From JAADHY01 sp964428935 (GTDB lineage Bacteria > Planctomycetota > Planctomycetia > Planctomycetales > Planctomycetaceae), in assembly GCA_964428935.1 (NCBI GenBank), contig CAYSAG010000229.1, positions 1-8,358 on the forward strand: 8,358 nucleotides of DNA, read 5' to 3'. Below the pieces are notes generated by a model, which was given only the letters and a program-made list of their open reading frames with translations, ran no database searches and was not told the DNA's origin. Of this stretch, positions 1-5,818 are shown piece by piece; position 1 is the first letter of the stretch, and each line of letters begins with the position of its first letter. The translations under genes and the position numbers were made by a program.

Positions 1-29
1 ATTTCGGGGCCCGGCGGAACCAGCGGCGT

Positions 30-138
30 GGCCAGCCCGACTGGCCCAAGGCTAGCGCCTTCGGCTGGCGTGCCCGGGGCTGACGCCCTGGGCCAGCTGG
101 CTGCGGAATTCGGGACACGGGACGCCAGGGCGGCGTCC
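30..138. repeat. Cluster of three stem-loops upstream of the first gene
   Basis: Three inverted repeats follow one another. At 30-46, GGCCAG pairs with CTGGCC around a 5-base loop. At 72-93, a 9-bp stem with one G-U pair closes on the loop TGAC. At 120-138, GGACGCC pairs perfectly with GGCGTCC around a 5-base loop. None is followed by a T-run, so they are not classical intrinsic terminators. They lie 35 or more bases upstream of the -35 box of the next gene. They could be the transcription end of a gene left of the window, a structured intergenic element or operator sites. No coding region can be supported in 1-273. Confidence 0.5.
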
Positions 139-172
139 AGACTGCCGGCGCGGCGGGCCTCGACCCGAATCG

Positions 173-202
173 TTGACAGTGGGGCGCTCCAGCCGGTACA
201 AG
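173..202 (+). promoter_or_regulatory. Sigma70-type promoter of the secreted-protein gene
   Basis: A perfect TTGACA at 173-178 is followed after 18 bases by TACAAG at 197-202, which matches four of six positions of the -10 consensus. Transcription would begin near 209 and give a leader of about 65 bases before the ATG at 274. The 18-base spacer and imperfect -10 suggest moderate strength. Confidence 0.55.
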
Positions 203-273
203 TTAATTTGCCGGCGCAAGCGGAACGCTTTGCGAAACCCGACAAGTTGGCGTCCAGACAGCGAGGTGGGACA

Positions 274-1350
274 ATGAGCCGATTCGGAAAGACTGCGACG
301 GTGGTCGTGTTGCTGCTGGCGTGGGTCGTCGTGTCAGCTCCGTCCGCTCACGCCGGGCTGATTCCTTGGCTCTACAACGCCATTTTTGGACCGGTGTACC
401 CGCCACCGTACTACGGCGGTTACGGGGCGGCCTACTACCCGCCCCCGCCGGCAGTTGCCCCAGCCGTGACAGTCGCCCCGCCCACGACCGTCTACTACGC
501 CGGACCGCCGCCGGCAGCTTGTGTGCCGCCTGTGGCGTGCGTGCTGCCGCCGGTTGTGGCTTTGCCTCTGCCGCTGCCAGGGCCGTGCCCGGTTCCCGCC
601 GTGGCCTGCACGACTGGCTGTCCAACTGCGGTCGACGGCTGCCCGACCGGTAGCTGTGGGACGCCAGCGACGGCCTCGGCGCTAAGGCCTCAACCGGAAC
701 CCAAGCAACCGGCGTCTGGCGCAGCCGCACCGAGCCCGGCGGTGCCAAAGACCTTTGCTGAAGAGCCGGCTTCGAAGCCGCCGGCCGTCCCCGACGAAGG
801 GTTCCGACCGCGCCCGCAGACACCACAACCCGGCGCGGCCAAACCCAAACCCGCTCAGCCCAAGGGCGGCCCGGTCGAAACCAAAGCGTTCAAGGTGCCG
901 GTCGAGCGGGGCGAGTCGGTCATTCCAGAGAAGCAGCCCGCGCCGGCCGACGTGAACCAGGACTGGGTGCCGGTCGAGCCGAAGAAAGAGACGGAGCCGA
1001 AGGCGCAGCAGGAGCAGGCGCGTCCGGCGCCGGCGGCCGGCCAGCAAGCGACCGAAAAAACGGCCCCGCCCAAGACAACTCAGCCGCAGTCGGCTCAGCC
1101 CGCTCAAGAAGATTCGCCCAAGCCGGCTGCTGAGCAACCGAAGGCCAAGCCAGCCGAGGACACGACCGGGTCACCGTCCACCGAGCTGCCTCCGGTGAAC
1201 CTGAAACTGGACGAGAAACTGACCTGGCACGTCGTCCCGGTGCGGCGACGGCTGGCCGCTCGAGCCGGCTGGTTGTTGGTCAGTCCGAGTGCTGCGGAGG
1301 CCTTCCGCTGGAGCGTGGCGAGAGTGCCGACGGCCTCGTCCAGCCGCTGA
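274..1350 (+). CDS. Secreted Pro/Tyr/Cys-rich hypothetical protein
   Basis: The 358-residue protein starts at an ATG with GAGGTG (263-268) five bases upstream. The reading frame stays open to 28, but that extension has no initiation signal, would contain the promoter and would bury the signal peptide. Residues 1-27 form a signal peptide: basic start, Val/Leu-rich core, then a Sec-type site SAHA before Gly28. Residues 28-80 are rich in Tyr, Pro and Gly. Residues 83-128 hold seven cysteines (83, 89, 105, 112, 116, 123, 128). About 130-310 is a Pro/Lys/Ala/Glu/Gln-rich stretch that looks disordered. The last 50 residues are more ordered, with a Trp-containing basic segment. Exported proteins of this style are common in planctomycetes, usually without known function; a role at the cell surface is inference. 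It is set apart from polX by a long gap and has its own promoter. Confidence 0.72.
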   Translation: MSRFGKTATVVVLLLAWVVVSAPSAHAGLIPWLYNAIFGPVYPPPYYGGYGAAYYPPPPAVAPAVTVAPPTTVYYAGPPPAACVPPVACVLPPVVALPLPLPGPCPVPAVACTTGCPTAVDGCPTGSCGTPATASALRPQPEPKQPASGAAAPSPAVPKTFAEEPASKPPAVPDEGFRPRPQTPQPGAAKPKPAQPKGGPVETKAFKVPVERGESVIPEKQPAPADVNQDWVPVEPKKETEPKAQQEQARPAPAAGQQATEKTAPPKTTQPQSAQPAQEDSPKPAAEQPKAKPAEDTTGSPSTELPPVNLKLDEKLTWHVVPVRRRLAARAGWLLVSPSAAEAFRWSVARVPTASSSR

Positions 1351-1358
1351 CCGGCTGG
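1340..1358 (+). terminator. Stem-loop around the stop codon of the secreted-protein gene
   Basis: A perfect 7-bp inverted repeat, CCAGCCG (1340-1346) and CGGCTGG (1352-1358), encloses a 5-base loop with the TGA stop at its centre. No T-run follows, so it is only a possible factor-independent terminator or a 3'-end stabilising hairpin. polX has a similar arrangement. Confidence 0.4.
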
Positions 1359-1809
1359 CGGCGACTGAAAGCTAGAAGAAGCTGCTGGGTGTTCTCGCAA
1401 GTCCACGCGGAGAGGGTGCGCGGACCAACCGCGGCGCTTCGGTTCGCCCCTTGCAACGAGCGGGCGAGCGCAGCCGCAAGGGCGCCGCGTGTCGTTCGCC
1501 GTGCGCCGCTCGCCGACGCAACCGAACCGCACGCGGACGACGGGCGTCAGCCGCAGTCGGCGGCGCGCGGGCGTTGTGACTTGGGCGGCTGCCGTGGAAA
1601 TGGCTTTCGGTTCTGAGCCGAGTCGGCACGGGGCAGCCACCGAGGTCTTGCGCAAAGTCGCGCAGCTGCCGGCTCGGTCGTGGGTCTTCGCGGCCGACCC
1701 GTGTGGCAACTCCAACCGCTGACGGTTCCAACGGCCGGCGCCCGACGGCCGACACGGCGTCTCGGTTCCTCCGACGTTTCGAGTCTTCTCCGTTCTCGGT
1801 GCCGCGGCC
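1351..1809. other. Gene-free gap before polX
   Basis: About 460 bases hold no supportable gene. Open frames here encode Arg/Ala/Pro-rich strings without family features or ribosome binding sites and appear to result from high GC. Possible structure: CGCC(C)CTTGC at 1445-1454 pairs with GCAAGGGCG at 1476-1484 with one bulged base and a 21-base loop, and AACCG/CGGTT forms a small stem at 1714-1727. I find no convincing -35/-10 pair for polX, although its promoter is expected here, and no tRNA-like fold. Confidence 0.5.
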
Positions 1810-3531
1810 ATGCAAAACTCGGAAGTTGCCAAGGTCTTCGACGAGCTGGCCGACCTGCTCGAACTGCAAGAGGCCAACCCGTTTCGCGTGCGGGCCTACC
1901 GCAACGCCGCTCGCACCATTGAGAACCTGACCGACTCGGTCCTGGACCTCATTGAATCTCCCGACCGCAGCCTGACCGAACTGCCGGGCATTGGAAAAGA
2001 CTTGGCCGAAAAAATCGAAACGGTGGTGCGCACCGGCACGTTGCCGCAGTTGGAAGAGTTGCGGAAGGAATTTCCGCCCGGCGTGGTCGAAATGCTCCGC
2101 ATTCCCGGCGTGGGGCCCAAGAAAGTCGCCACGCTCTACAAGAAGTTGAACATTTCGTCGATTGAGGAGCTGAAGGAGGCGGCGGAGGCGGGTCGGCTGT
2201 CGAAACTGAAAGGCTTTGGGAAGAAGACCGAGCAGGCCATTCTGGAGGGCATTGAGCACTACGCGGACGCCGGACGCCGCGTCTACCTGGCAGAAGCCAA
2301 GCCGGCGGCCGACCAGATTGTGGCCGACCTCTTGAAGCTGAAGACGGTCAAACAAGCGGCGGTGGCCGGAAGTTGCCGGCGGTTGAAAGAAACCGTCGGC
2401 GACTTGGACGTGCTGGTGACGGCGTCCAATTCGAAAGACCCCATGGACCTGCTGGCCTCGCACGAGCTGGTCGACAAGGTGTTGGCTCGAGGCGGCACGA
2501 AGCAGCGAGTCCGGCTGCGTTCCGGGCTGGAAATGGACCTGCGAGTGGTGCCGGAAGAGTCGTACGGAGCGGCGTTGCAGTACTTCACGGGCTCGAAGGA
2601 ACACAACATTGTCATTCGTCGGCGGGCTCAGGAACGAGGGCTGAAAATCAACGAGTACGGTGTGTTTCGCGGCGAGAAGCGGGTGGCCGGACGAACGGAA
2701 GAGGAAGTCTACGCCGCCGTCGACCTGCCGTGGATTCCACCCGAGCTGCGAGAGAACCGCGGGGAAATCGAGCTGGCCGAACAGGGAAAGCTGCCGACGC
2801 TGATTGAGCCGTCCGACCTGCGCGGCGACGTCCACATGCACACAACCGACACCGACGGAACCGCCGACGTGCTCGAAATGGCCGAAGCCGCTCGACAGCG
2901 CGGCTTGAAGTACATTGCCGTTACCGACCACTCCCAACGCGTCTCCATGGCCAAAGGGCTGAACGCCGAACGGCTGCGGCAGCAGTGGAAGAAAATTCGC
3001 AAGCTGCGTGAGAGCGTCTTGGGAATCGAAATTTTGTGCGGCGTCGAGTGTGACATTCTGGAAGACGCGACGCTGGACCTGCCGGACGACGTGTTGGCCG
3101 AAGCGGACTTGGTCATTGCCGTCATTCACTACGGGTTGAAACAGTCTCGCCAACAAATCACCAAACGACTCCTGACGGCCATTCGAAACCCGTACGTCGA
3201 CATCATTGGCCACCCGACCGGACGGTTGTTGGGAAAGCGGCCGGGGGCCGACGTGGACTACGACGAAATTTTCAAGGCCGCCGCCGACCACGGTGTCCTC
3301 ATGGAAATCAACGCTCACCCCAGCCGGCTCGACCTGGACGACGTCCACGCCGCAGCGGCGAAAAACTACGGCATTCCCATTGTCATTGCCTCCGACGCCC
3401 ACAGTCCGGGCGGACTGGACGTGCTGCCCTACGGGGTCTACCAGGCGCGACGGGCCGGCCTGGAAAAGAAGGACGTGGCCAACACACGCACGGCCAGGCA
3501 GTTCCGTCGGCTGCTGCGGCGAGCGCACTAA
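1810..3531 (+). CDS. polX: DNA polymerase/3'-5' exonuclease PolX
   Basis: A 573-residue bacterial family X polymerase fused to a PHP phosphoesterase, the normal family length and order. In this family the polymerase fills short gaps in base excision repair, and the Mn-dependent PHP domain gives 3'-5' exonuclease and often AP-endonuclease activity. The N-terminal helical domain contains helix-hairpin-helix motifs at PGIG (59-62), PGVG (99-102) and KGFG (134-137). The polymerase signature GSCRRLKETVGDLD spans 187-200, with catalytic Asp198 and Asp200 and a third Asp243, followed by YFTGSKEHN (258-266). The PHP domain (about 338-560) keeps all nine expected metal ligands: His342, His344, Asp349, His374, Glu413, His440, His468, Asp529 and His531. 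The ATG at 1810 gives the usual family N-terminus, although no clear Shine-Dalgarno precedes it. It looks intact and functional, and is probably transcribed alone, with a stem-loop at its 3' end. Confidence 0.97.
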   Translation: MQNSEVAKVFDELADLLELQEANPFRVRAYRNAARTIENLTDSVLDLIESPDRSLTELPGIGKDLAEKIETVVRTGTLPQLEELRKEFPPGVVEMLRIPGVGPKKVATLYKKLNISSIEELKEAAEAGRLSKLKGFGKKTEQAILEGIEHYADAGRRVYLAEAKPAADQIVADLLKLKTVKQAAVAGSCRRLKETVGDLDVLVTASNSKDPMDLLASHELVDKVLARGGTKQRVRLRSGLEMDLRVVPEESYGAALQYFTGSKEHNIVIRRRAQERGLKINEYGVFRGEKRVAGRTEEEVYAAVDLPWIPPELRENRGEIELAEQGKLPTLIEPSDLRGDVHMHTTDTDGTADVLEMAEAARQRGLKYIAVTDHSQRVSMAKGLNAERLRQQWKKIRKLRESVLGIEILCGVECDILEDATLDLPDDVLAEADLVIAVIHYGLKQSRQQITKRLLTAIRNPYVDIIGHPTGRLLGKRPGADVDYDEIFKAAADHGVLMEINAHPSRLDLDDVHAAAAKNYGIPIVIASDAHSPGGLDVLPYGVYQARRAGLEKKDVANTRTARQFRRLLRRAH

Positions 3532-3550
3532 CGCTCGTCTTCCCTCCGGC
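3518..3550 (+). terminator. Putative terminator of polX with the stop codon in the loop
   Basis: GGCGAGCG (3518-3525) pairs with CGCTCGTC (3532-3539) as an 8-bp stem with one G-U pair. The 6-base loop CACTAA carries the TAA stop at 3529-3531. The tail TTCCCTCC is pyrimidine-rich but is not a pure T-run, so termination strength is uncertain. Confidence 0.42.
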
Positions 3551-3581
3551 GCCTGCCGCTTCCTCCGCCAGCCGACGCCGA

Positions 3582-3609
3582 TTGACAGCCAGCCTGGGCA
3601 CAGTAGAAT
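3582..3609 (+). promoter_or_regulatory. Strong sigma70-type promoter of the acetyltransferase gene
   Basis: A perfect TTGACA (3582-3587) is followed after 16 bases by TAGAAT (3604-3609), five of six matches to the -10 consensus. It is the best promoter in the window. Transcription would start near 3616, leaving a leader of about 115 bases before the GTG at 3731. The transcript could run on into the two M16 genes, as no strong terminator or comparable promoter is seen between them. Confidence 0.72.
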
Positions 3610-3663
3610 CGTGCGAGAAAGTGGGCTTTGAGGTCGGCGTTTTCTGGTTGCGGTCGAGCTGGC

Positions 3664-3707
3664 GGGACACGTCCGACGTTTTGTCGTTCGTTTTCGGGGA
3701 CACGTCC
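3664..3707. repeat. Twin palindromic 11-mers in the acetyltransferase leader
   Basis: GGGACACGTCC occurs at 3664-3674 and again at 3697-3707, 33 bases apart start to start, about three helical turns. Each copy is a palindrome of GGAC and GTCC around AC; the second extends to GGGAC/GTCCC. Between them, CGAC-GTTTT-GTCG forms a small stem-loop. Phased palindromes downstream of a promoter could be operator sites for a dimeric repressor. They could also be copies of a dispersed short genomic repeat. Confidence 0.5.
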
Positions 3708-3730
3708 CTTCCTGACGGGGAAGTTCGCTC

Positions 3731-4294
3731 GTGCCCTACGTCTGTCGTTACCGCATGGAAATCGACTTGCGTCGGACCGAGCTGCCCAGGCTGACGCTTC
3801 AGCCGGGCTACGTGCTCGTTCCGTGGCAGCCGGAGCTGCTGGAACGGCACGCCTTCGTCAAGTACCGCAGCTTCTGCAACGAAATCGACTCGCAGGTCTT
3901 CCGCTGCCTGGGCCACCTGGCCGGCTGCCGCCGACTCATGAACGACATTGTCAACCAGGGCAATTTCCTTCCGGAAGCCACCTGGCTGGCCTGCTACTGC
4001 CCGTCCAACGACCGCCCGCCTGTCGACTGCGGCACCATTCAAGGCCTCGGACCGCAAAACGGCTTGGGGGCCATTCAGAACGTGGGGGTCGTTCCCGAGC
4101 ACCGCGGCAAAGGGGTCGGGCGAGCTCTGTTGCTGAAGGCGCTACAGGGCTTCCGCAGCGTCGGGCTGGACCGCGTCTACTTGGAAGTGACGGCTTCCAA
4201 CGAGCCGGCCGTCCGCCTCTACCGCTCTCTCGGCTTTGAGCTCGTCCGCACGCTCTACAAGCCACTCGAAGTCGACACCCCGCAAGTCTATTGA
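3731..4294 (+). CDS. GNAT-family N-acetyltransferase
   Basis: A 187-residue GCN5-related acyltransferase, which transfers an acetyl group from acetyl-CoA to an amine; the substrate cannot be told from the sequence. The acetyl-CoA-binding motif A is clear: NVGVVPEHRGKGVGRALLLKA at about 117-137, with the pyrophosphate-loop pattern R125-G-K-G128-V-G130. Motif B follows with YLEVTASNEPAVRLYRSLGF, typical of the C-terminal half of the fold. The N-terminal 90 residues are less typical. The GTG start is chosen because GGGGAAG lies seven bases upstream; the in-frame ATG at 3755 has no ribosome binding site and would remove the first eight residues. It has its own strong promoter with a long leader. 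The first M16 gene begins 131 bases downstream on the same strand, so co-transcription is possible. Confidence 0.9.
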   Translation: MPYVCRYRMEIDLRRTELPRLTLQPGYVLVPWQPELLERHAFVKYRSFCNEIDSQVFRCLGHLAGCRRLMNDIVNQGNFLPEATWLACYCPSNDRPPVDCGTIQGLGPQNGLGAIQNVGVVPEHRGKGVGRALLLKALQGFRSVGLDRVYLEVTASNEPAVRLYRSLGFELVRTLYKPLEVDTPQVY

Positions 4295-4410
4295 ACTCCC
4301 GCCCCGTTCCTGTAAGCTTTTGTCCTGCTTTTTCGCTGAGGACGCCGGCCGGTTTGCGCTCGGGCGGGCAAGCCCAGGGGCGAACGCAAGGAAAACAAGC
4401 GGCACTTCCT

Positions 4411-4417
4411 GGTGGAG
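4411..4417 (+). promoter_or_regulatory. Ribosome binding site fixing the start of the first M16 gene
   Basis: GGTGGAG lies eight bases before the GTG at 4426. The frame is open back to a TTG at 4291, overlapping the acetyltransferase stop. The extra 45 residues would be Arg/Gly/Pro-rich, with no signal peptide and no M16 homology, so the GTG is preferred. Confidence 0.65.
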
Positions 4418-4425
4418 CTTCGACG

Positions 4426-5688
4426 GTGGACGACGCACTGCAACCGCAGCAAATTCGAGTCTTTCACCTGGACAACGGTTTGACTTTGGTGGTGGAAAGC
4501 ATGCCGGCCGTCCGTTCGGCCGCGTTTTCGTTCCTCCTTCCAGCAGGAAGTGTTTTCGACCCCGAGCAGCAAAACGGGACGGCGTCGGTGTTGTGTGAGC
4601 TGCTGGTTCGCGGGGCCGGCGACCGGGACAGCCGACAGCTCTCCGCCGCTCTGGACGACTTGGGCGTTCAACGCAGCGAGTCGGTCGGACGGGTGCACTT
4701 GAGCCTGCGCGGCGTGACGACCAGCGAAAACCTGCTGGAAGCCTTGCGTCTGTACGCCGACATTGTCCAGCGTCCTCGACTGCCACAGGAAGAATTCGAA
4801 GCGGCCAAGGCCAGCGTCGAGCAAACCCTGCGCTCGTTGCAAGACGAGCCGCGTCAGAAGGTCATTGTCGAGCTGCGGCGACGCCACTACCAGCACCCGT
4901 GGGGACAGCCGCCCGACGGCGAACTGGACCACCTGCCCAACATCGACCCGGAAACCGTCCGCGGTCACTACGAAAGGCACGTCCGACCCAACGGAGCCGT
5001 TCTGGGAGTGGCCGGAAACGTCGACCCGGACGCCGTGCACGAAGCCGTCCAGACGCACTTTGGCAACTGGCCGACCAAACCCGAGCCAGAACTGAAAACC
5101 GGACCGCGCGGAAAGCCCGTCGACCACATTCACCAGAAAACCGCTCAGACCCACATTGGACTGGCCTACCCGGCCGTTCCGTTCTCCCACCCGGACTACT
5201 ACGCCGCGTGGGCCGCCGTCAGCGTCCTGAGTGGCGGAATGAGCTCGCGGCTGTTCACAGAAGTCCGCGAACGACGAGCCCTCTGCTACGCGGTTTACGC
5301 CACGCTGAGCAGCCTGCCCCACGAAGGCTGTGTGCTGTGTTACGCCGGAACCACGTCCGAGCGGGCCCAGGAGACGTTGGACGTCACCGTCCAGGAACTG
5401 AAACGGCTGGCCGAGGGCATTTCAGACGACGAACTGGCTCGGTGTAAGGCGCGAGCCAAAAGCTCGCTGGTCATGCAGCAAGAGTCGACCATGTCTCGAG
5501 CCGGCTCCATTGCTCGTGACTGGTACTTTCTCGGCCGCGTCCGGACGCTGTCGGAAATTCACCAGCGAATCGACGAACTCACCGTGCCCAAGGTTTTGGA
5601 CTACGTTCACCAACACCCGGCGACAGGCTTTACCCTTTTGACCATTGGCCCGAGCCCCCTTGAGCCGCCCTCGGACGTTCGTGCCTAG
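4426..5688 (+). CDS. M16-family peptidase-like subunit lacking the zinc site
   Basis: The 420-residue protein has the two-domain M16B layout: an N-terminal M16 domain (about 8-160) and an M16 C-terminal domain (about 175-350). The zinc-binding HxxEH is absent: the aligned segment reads GTASVLCELLVRGA (51-64), so His-Phe-Leu-Glu-His is replaced by Ser54-Val-Leu-Cys-Glu58. The distal zinc-ligand Glu is Thr134 in my alignment. The second domain keeps the substrate-binding signature SSRLFTEVRERRALCYAVY (273-291), with Arg281 and Tyr288 seven residues apart, the spacing of the Arg/Tyr pair in insulysin. This is the profile of the non-catalytic partner in two-subunit M16 enzymes such as mitochondrial processing peptidase or the Sphingomonas A1 pair. 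No signal peptide is seen, so a cytoplasmic location is likely. The active partner lies 130 bases downstream on the same strand. Confidence 0.9.
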   Translation: MDDALQPQQIRVFHLDNGLTLVVESMPAVRSAAFSFLLPAGSVFDPEQQNGTASVLCELLVRGAGDRDSRQLSAALDDLGVQRSESVGRVHLSLRGVTTSENLLEALRLYADIVQRPRLPQEEFEAAKASVEQTLRSLQDEPRQKVIVELRRRHYQHPWGQPPDGELDHLPNIDPETVRGHYERHVRPNGAVLGVAGNVDPDAVHEAVQTHFGNWPTKPEPELKTGPRGKPVDHIHQKTAQTHIGLAYPAVPFSHPDYYAAWAAVSVLSGGMSSRLFTEVRERRALCYAVYATLSSLPHEGCVLCYAGTTSERAQETLDVTVQELKRLAEGISDDELARCKARAKSSLVMQQESTMSRAGSIARDWYFLGRVRTLSEIHQRIDELTVPKVLDYVHQHPATGFTLLTIGPSPLEPPSDVRA

Positions 5689-5804
5689 CCAAACGGGCCG
5701 GCGGCGACTGGCCTTCGGCACGCCATGCAGAATGCCGACGCAAGAGTCCACTTCGCTTCAAAACCAGCCAAGGCGCAACAAAAGACAGAGTCGACGTTCT
5801 GACT

Positions 5805-5810
5805 GAGGAG
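5805..5810 (+). promoter_or_regulatory. Ribosome binding site of the second M16 gene
   Basis: GAGGAG lies eight bases before the GTG at 5819, the best Shine-Dalgarno in the window, and supports this non-ATG start. Confidence 0.75.
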
Positions 5811-5818
5811 TCACCGAC

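Noticed and set aside
28..273. N-terminal extension of the secreted protein in the same open frame.
   Set aside because: It would place the promoter and ribosome binding site inside the coding region and bury the signal peptide at residue 82.
1104..1877. A 257-codon - strand open frame spanning the gap before polX.
   Set aside because: It is low-complexity Arg/Ser/Ala-rich sequence, overlaps the ends of two better-supported genes and has no ribosome binding site or domain.
1372..3528. A 718-codon open frame on the - strand covering all of polX and most of the upstream gap.
   Set aside because: polX on the + strand has full catalytic motifs. The antisense frame has no recognisable domain and is a by-product of codon bias, which removes antisense stop codons.
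4291..4318. TTGAAC, 16 bases, TAAGCT as a possible promoter for the M16 genes.
   Set aside because: The -10 matches only three of six positions and overlaps the acetyltransferase stop. Read-through from 3582 is as plausible.
4288..5322. A 344-codon open frame on the - strand opposite the first M16 gene.
   Set aside because: It overlaps a clear M16 coding region and shows no motif of its own.
5716..5737. CGGCA/TGCCG hairpin in the M16 intergenic region as a terminator.
   Set aside because: It has a 5-bp stem with a 12-base loop and no T-run, which is too weak to call in GC-rich DNA.
5725..5802. A 25-codon ATG frame in the M16 intergenic region, ending just before the GAGGAG site, which could be a leader peptide.
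   Set aside because: It has no ribosome binding site and no regulatory amino acid run, and short frames of this size are expected by chance.
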